Assembly (NCBI GenBank): GCA_023424995.1
Contig: JAFADH010000097.1
Span: forward strand, 1-9,912
Source: Bacillota bacterium
Lineage (GTDB): Bacteria > Bacillota > Clostridia > Lachnospirales > Lachnospiraceae
Direction of reading: 5' to 3'
DNA: 9,912 nucleotides
Below the pieces are notes generated by a model. It worked only from the letters and a program-made list of their open reading frames with translations. It was not told the DNA's origin and made no database searches. Position 1 is the first letter of the stretch; every line of letters begins with the position of its first letter. This document shows positions 7,015 to 9,912 of this stretch, piece after piece. A program made the translations under genes and the position numbers.

Positions 7015-7066
7015 ACCAAAAAAATTAAAATTAATTGAAAGAAAATCTTTATTTGAATTTTAAGTC

Positions 7067-8626
7067 TTATGGATTACTTTGATTATGATCAACATTTTGC
7101 AGGATAAAAGCCTCTCCCATTTGTCCTTCCACCGATACATTATGAAGTACCAGTTTATCGACATTGCTGATAAAGACGCCCAGACTGCTTACCGGATCGG
7201 CGCCGTCAAGCATCTCCGGCACTCCTGCCTGCGTCTCTGAGGCAAAGGAGAAGTGTGCATCCTCCAGGCATATCTCTTCAATCTTCTGCTCCGGAAGTCC
7301 TTGAACATAAACCGCCGCTATATGGCAATTCCTGCATTCCAGATTCCGGAAGCACAGCCTTCTAAGAGAAGGCGTCCTGTCATCCACCGGCACAGGTTCC
7401 CTGGTCTGTACATAGGTCGTATGACCGTCCGGATCACAGAAGTAAAAGCAGTTAATTGCCAGAGGTGTCATAACACCATCCATAAGGATATGTTCAAAGA
7501 GAATGTTGTCAATGACGGCATCCTGTCCCCTACCGCGACGGGTCTTGATGCGAAGTCCGCGATCCGTACGTATAAAGAGGCAATCCGTTACGGTAACATT
7601 GCGTACTCCGCCCGCCATCTCGCTGCCTATGGTTACGGAACCGTGCCCGTCCCTCATACAGCATTGGCGGATCGTGATATTCTCCGAAGGAGTCTTGAAT
7701 TTCGCTCCCATATAGATCTTGCCGGATTTTATGGCAATACAGTCATCTCCTACACTGAAGAAGATCCCCAGTATCTCAACCTCCTTGCAGGATTCCGGAT
7801 TCAAAGCATCGGTATTGGGCGAGTCCTTAGGATTTATGATATTTAAGTTAAGAAATCTTAAATTTTCGCTGAAATACGGATGGATGGTCCAGCTGGGGCT
7901 GTTCTGTACCAGTAACCCTTCGATTGTTATATTCCTGCAGCGGCTGAGAAAGATAAGTCTGGGCCGCCATGCCATATTCCGCTTCTTGGGGTCCTTCCAC
8001 CAGTTTGTCTTATCCGCATTGCCGTCAATCGTTCCCTGACCGTAGATCACAACATTCTCCACATCAATCCCATGGATTACGCCTGCGAACATGTCAAGGG
8101 GATTACCCTCCCAGGTTCCAAGGTTGTATTCACCGGTTTCATCATAGCTTTGAATCCGTCCTGGCATAATCGGCCGGACTTCTCTTCTTGTATCTGCTTT
8201 CAGCACGGCTCCTCTGCCTATCTCGAGCTTCAGATTGCTCTTTAAGAACAGGCTGGTAATCCGGTAGGTCCCTTCCGGGACATACACTCTTCCATCCTTC
8301 GGACACGCCATGATCGCTGCCTGGATGCAGCAAGTGTCATCGCTGACCCCGTCACCTTTCGCTCCGAAATCTCTAACGTTAAGGGAATATGATTCTGCCG
8401 TTGTCCGGATTTTTATACTCGTCTTCATTGCTTTTCCTTCCACTGAAAGAACATATTCCGTATCCGGTGTAAGCCCGTATATCCCGGTTATTACCCGGTC
8501 CGTCGTACCGTACTCGATCCCGTTCAGCGCAAGAGTATATGACTCCAGTGTGTGAAATACTCCGCCGTCACGGATCTCTATCACAATATTACGGGAAGTC
8601 CGATTGATCATTCTAATATCTGCCAC
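7067..8626 (-). CDS. Glycoside hydrolase family 28, polygalacturonase-like, with N-terminal FN3-like domain
   Basis: A 519-residue enzyme predicted to hydrolyse alpha-galacturonosyl bonds of pectic (oligo)saccharides. Residues ~1-77 form a beta-rich, fibronectin-III-like domain, as in bacterial exo-polygalacturonases of the PehX type. Residues ~80-510 are a right-handed beta-helix opening with NVRDFGAKGDGVSDDT. All four GH28 motifs are present: NTD (271-273), DD (294-295), GHG (327-329, H328) and RIK (359-361); the catalytic acids are D273, D294 and D295. No signal peptide is seen, so it probably acts inside the cell on imported oligomers, likely in an exo manner. The start is GTG at 8626, with AAAGGA (8634-8639) seven bases upstream; the ATG at 8646 is out of frame. 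It lies 87 bases downstream of the GH105 gene and is probably in its operon. Rhamnogalacturonan hydrolase activity is an alternative within the family. Confidence 0.92.
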   Translation of the reverse strand: MADIRMINRTSRNIVIEIRDGGVFHTLESYTLALNGIEYGTTDRVITGIYGLTPDTEYVLSVEGKAMKTSIKIRTTAESYSLNVRDFGAKGDGVSDDTCCIQAAIMACPKDGRVYVPEGTYRITSLFLKSNLKLEIGRGAVLKADTRREVRPIMPGRIQSYDETGEYNLGTWEGNPLDMFAGVIHGIDVENVVIYGQGTIDGNADKTNWWKDPKKRNMAWRPRLIFLSRCRNITIEGLLVQNSPSWTIHPYFSENLRFLNLNIINPKDSPNTDALNPESCKEVEILGIFFSVGDDCIAIKSGKIYMGAKFKTPSENITIRQCCMRDGHGSVTIGSEMAGGVRNVTVTDCLFIRTDRGLRIKTRRGRGQDAVIDNILFEHILMDGVMTPLAINCFYFCDPDGHTTYVQTREPVPVDDRTPSLRRLCFRNLECRNCHIAAVYVQGLPEQKIEEICLEDAHFSFASETQAGVPEMLDGADPVSSLGVFISNVDKLVLHNVSVEGQMGEAFILQNVDHNQSNP

Positions 8627-8651
8627 TTGCGTATCCTTTCTGCCATATACT

Positions 8652-8685
8652 GTCCGGCATCATTCTGTTTTCAATCCCGCCGGAC
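8652..8685. repeat. GC-rich hairpin between the GH105 and GH28 genes
   Basis: GTCCGGC (8652-8658) and GCCGGAC (8679-8685) are perfect inverted repeats around a 20-base loop. The hairpin lies in the 87-base gap, just before the GH28 ribosome binding site. No T-run follows on the minus strand, so it is not an obvious terminator. It may mark a processing or stability site in the shared transcript. Confidence 0.45.
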
Positions 8686-8713
8686 CAGGCAATATATTAT
8701 ACAATGTCTGCTT

Positions 8714-9820
8714 TTACAGCACCTGTCTATGCAGCAGGAGCTTCTCTGCAACTGCCATGAGATAGGCTCCCATACCTTTATGATCGTCGCAGACCACAGG
8801 TTCAGAGAGATAATAAGCAACGCTTCCGTCCCGGCGTGGATTATCAGCAGGTCCCAGACCGGCTACGGAGCATATTCCTGTCAGCTTCCAGGCTCCATCC
8901 TCTTCTATTATCATCCGGTCCGTCAGAGCATCTACGACAGCTTCACCGATGGGCTGATACTTTTCCTTTAATAAAGCTCCCAGTCTGCAGCCCTTCAAGA
9001 TTGCATATCCTATCATTGCAGAACCGGAGGTCTCCAGATAATTGTCTTTCACATCCGCCCGGTCAATCACCTGATAGAACAGGCTGCTTTCCTTATCCTG
9101 ATATTTAATAATTCCCTTTACCGCTTCCCGGAACAGCTCTTCCAACACCTTATACTGTTCAAAAATCACTTCATCCATCTCATTCATGACATCAACCAAT
9201 GCCATAAGATACCATCCCATGGACCGGAGCCAGAAATTCGGTGAAGTGCCGGTGGTCCTGTCTGCCCAGAATTGTTCCCTTGCTTCATCATAAGCATGAT
9301 AATACAGGCCTTTTTGATCATCATAGAGATATTTCCTTACATTTTTAAACTGGGTAATAATATCATTATAATTTTCCTTCTTTCCCAGCTTCGTCTCATA
9401 TGACATATAAAAAGGCTGCGCCATATATAATCCGTCCAGCCAGATCTGATTGGGATATATCTTCTTATGCCAGAAGTTACCGCACCTGGTTCTCGGCTGG
9501 TTTCTCAGCTGATTCATTAAGATTTCGACAGCCTTACGGTACTTCTCCTCGCCGGTCCATTCATAGGCGGCAAACAGTACCTTACCGGGGTTGATGCTGT
9601 CGATATTAAACTTGTCCTCCTCATAGTTTACTATGGTGCCATCCTCTCTTATAAAGCCTTTCAGATAGTTTATTACAAAATCCCGGTACTTGCTGTCACC
9701 GGTAACCTGCCAGAGCCGAACACAGCCCATTAATACGCAGCCATCCTCATAATTCCAATAATCCTTGTAATTTTTGAAGTTCTTCAAGCTATGATTAATA
9801 TAATTCTCCGTCTTATTCAT
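8714..9820 (-). CDS. Glycoside hydrolase family 105, unsaturated rhamnogalacturonyl hydrolase
   Basis: A 368-residue (alpha/alpha)6-barrel enzyme of the YteR type. It hydrates the unsaturated uronate left by pectate or rhamnogalacturonan lyases at the non-reducing end of oligosaccharides and so releases it. The family core YPNQIWLDGLYMAQPFY is present, with D129 as the likely catalytic Asp (D143 in YteR). SPNFWLRSMGWY (~194-204) and LTGICSVAGLG...RDGSVAYYLSEP near the C-terminus are also typical. Length is close to YteR (373). No signal peptide, so probably cytoplasmic. The longest frame starts at 9856, but the ATG at 9820 is preferred: GGGAGG lies eight bases before it and MNKTENYINHSLKNF is a typical GH105 beginning. 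The gene is the first of a minus-strand pair with GH28. Specificity for rhamnogalacturonyl over galacturonyl products is not determined by sequence. Confidence 0.94.
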   Translation of the reverse strand: MNKTENYINHSLKNFKNYKDYWNYEDGCVLMGCVRLWQVTGDSKYRDFVINYLKGFIREDGTIVNYEEDKFNIDSINPGKVLFAAYEWTGEEKYRKAVEILMNQLRNQPRTRCGNFWHKKIYPNQIWLDGLYMAQPFYMSYETKLGKKENYNDIITQFKNVRKYLYDDQKGLYYHAYDEAREQFWADRTTGTSPNFWLRSMGWYLMALVDVMNEMDEVIFEQYKVLEELFREAVKGIIKYQDKESSLFYQVIDRADVKDNYLETSGSAMIGYAILKGCRLGALLKEKYQPIGEAVVDALTDRMIIEEDGAWKLTGICSVAGLGPADNPRRDGSVAYYLSEPVVCDDHKGMGAYLMAVAEKLLLHRQVL

Positions 9821-9828
9821 GATATCAT

Positions 9829-9834
9829 CCTCCC
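9829..9834 (-). promoter_or_regulatory. Ribosome binding site that decides the GH105 start
   Basis: GGGAGG on the minus strand (9834-9829), eight bases before ATG 9820. It favours this start over the in-frame ATG at 9856, which lies within the upstream region and has no visible site. Confidence 0.7.
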
Positions 9835-9867
9835 TTGCTTTCCGGTTTAACAGCACCTTATATTACA

Positions 9868-9912
9868 ATGCCCTGTTACTATATCTTTCTGTTATTATGT
9901 CTTTCTGTTATT
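9868..9912. repeat. 16-base-period tandem repeats upstream of the GH105 gene, cut by the window edge
   Basis: TCTTTCTGTTATT occurs exactly twice, at 9884-9896 and 9900-9912, 16 bases apart. A third, weaker copy (CTGTTACT, 9873-9880) lies exactly 16 bases before the same word (CTGTTATT) of the next copy. The array may continue beyond the window. It lies 50-90 bases upstream of the GH105 start, where activator sites of AraC-type regulators, which often bind direct repeats, would be expected. A non-functional short tandem repeat is equally possible. Confidence 0.5.

Larger units (their letters stand above)
6857..7066. other. Intergenic region between the GH28 gene and motA
   Basis: About 210 bases, with both flanking genes on the minus strand. 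Next to the GH28 stop is a very AT-rich stretch with an imperfect AT-only inverted repeat (CAATTA at 7004-7009, TAATTG at 7032-7037). This could weakly end the pectin operon transcript, but is not a convincing terminator. Then come the two motAB promoter candidates, the GC-rich block, and the motA ribosome binding site. No open frame is supported. Confidence 0.5.

Noticed and set aside
7253..7846. A 197-codon plus-strand open frame
   Set aside because: It lies wholly antisense to the GH28 gene over its conserved catalytic motifs, has no recognisable domain, and is best explained as a shadow frame.
9868..9912. CRISPR array
   Set aside because: The repeat period is only 16 bases with almost no spacer, far from repeat-spacer dimensions, and no cas gene is present.

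Overview
The window looks like a chromosomal piece of an anaerobic, motile, plant-polysaccharide-degrading Firmicute, most likely a Clostridia/Lachnospiraceae member. This rests on strong GGAGG-type ribosome binding sites, moderate GC, a membrane-bound AraC regulator of the Bacillus YesS type, and intracellular GH28 and GH105 enzymes. The taxon is an inference; there is no rRNA or other phylogenetic marker here.

Layout, plus strand (left half): the 3' part of uxaC (uronate isomerase, 5' end outside the window); a roughly 310-base intergenic region with a 117-base element bounded by long inverted repeats, followed by a good SigA-type promoter; a 742-residue transmembrane AraC-family sensor-regulator; and, close behind it, a beta-lactamase-fold serine hydrolase whose likely start (3842) is 17 codons inside the longest open frame. 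The hydrolase ends four bases from a convergent gene.

Layout, minus strand (right half, read right to left): a GH105 unsaturated rhamnogalacturonyl/galacturonyl hydrolase preceded by 16-base-period repeats at the window edge; 87 bases with a GC-rich hairpin; a GH28 polygalacturonase-like enzyme starting at GTG; about 210 bases with candidate promoters and a GC-rich block; then motA and motB, two bases apart.

Working model: pectin or rhamnogalacturonan fragments are imported by transporters not seen here. GH105 removes the unsaturated uronate from the non-reducing end, GH28 releases galacturonate, and UxaC converts galacturonate to tagaturonate for the hexuronate pathway. The membrane AraC protein is a plausible sensor for such sugars. 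The serine hydrolase may remove an ester or amide decoration, but its substrate cannot be read from sequence. The flagellar stator pair motAB sits inside this locus with its own likely promoters. No clearly new multi-gene system is visible. The main points of interest are non-coding repeats, the unassigned hydrolase, the position of motAB, and an extra acidic residue in the MotB membrane helix.
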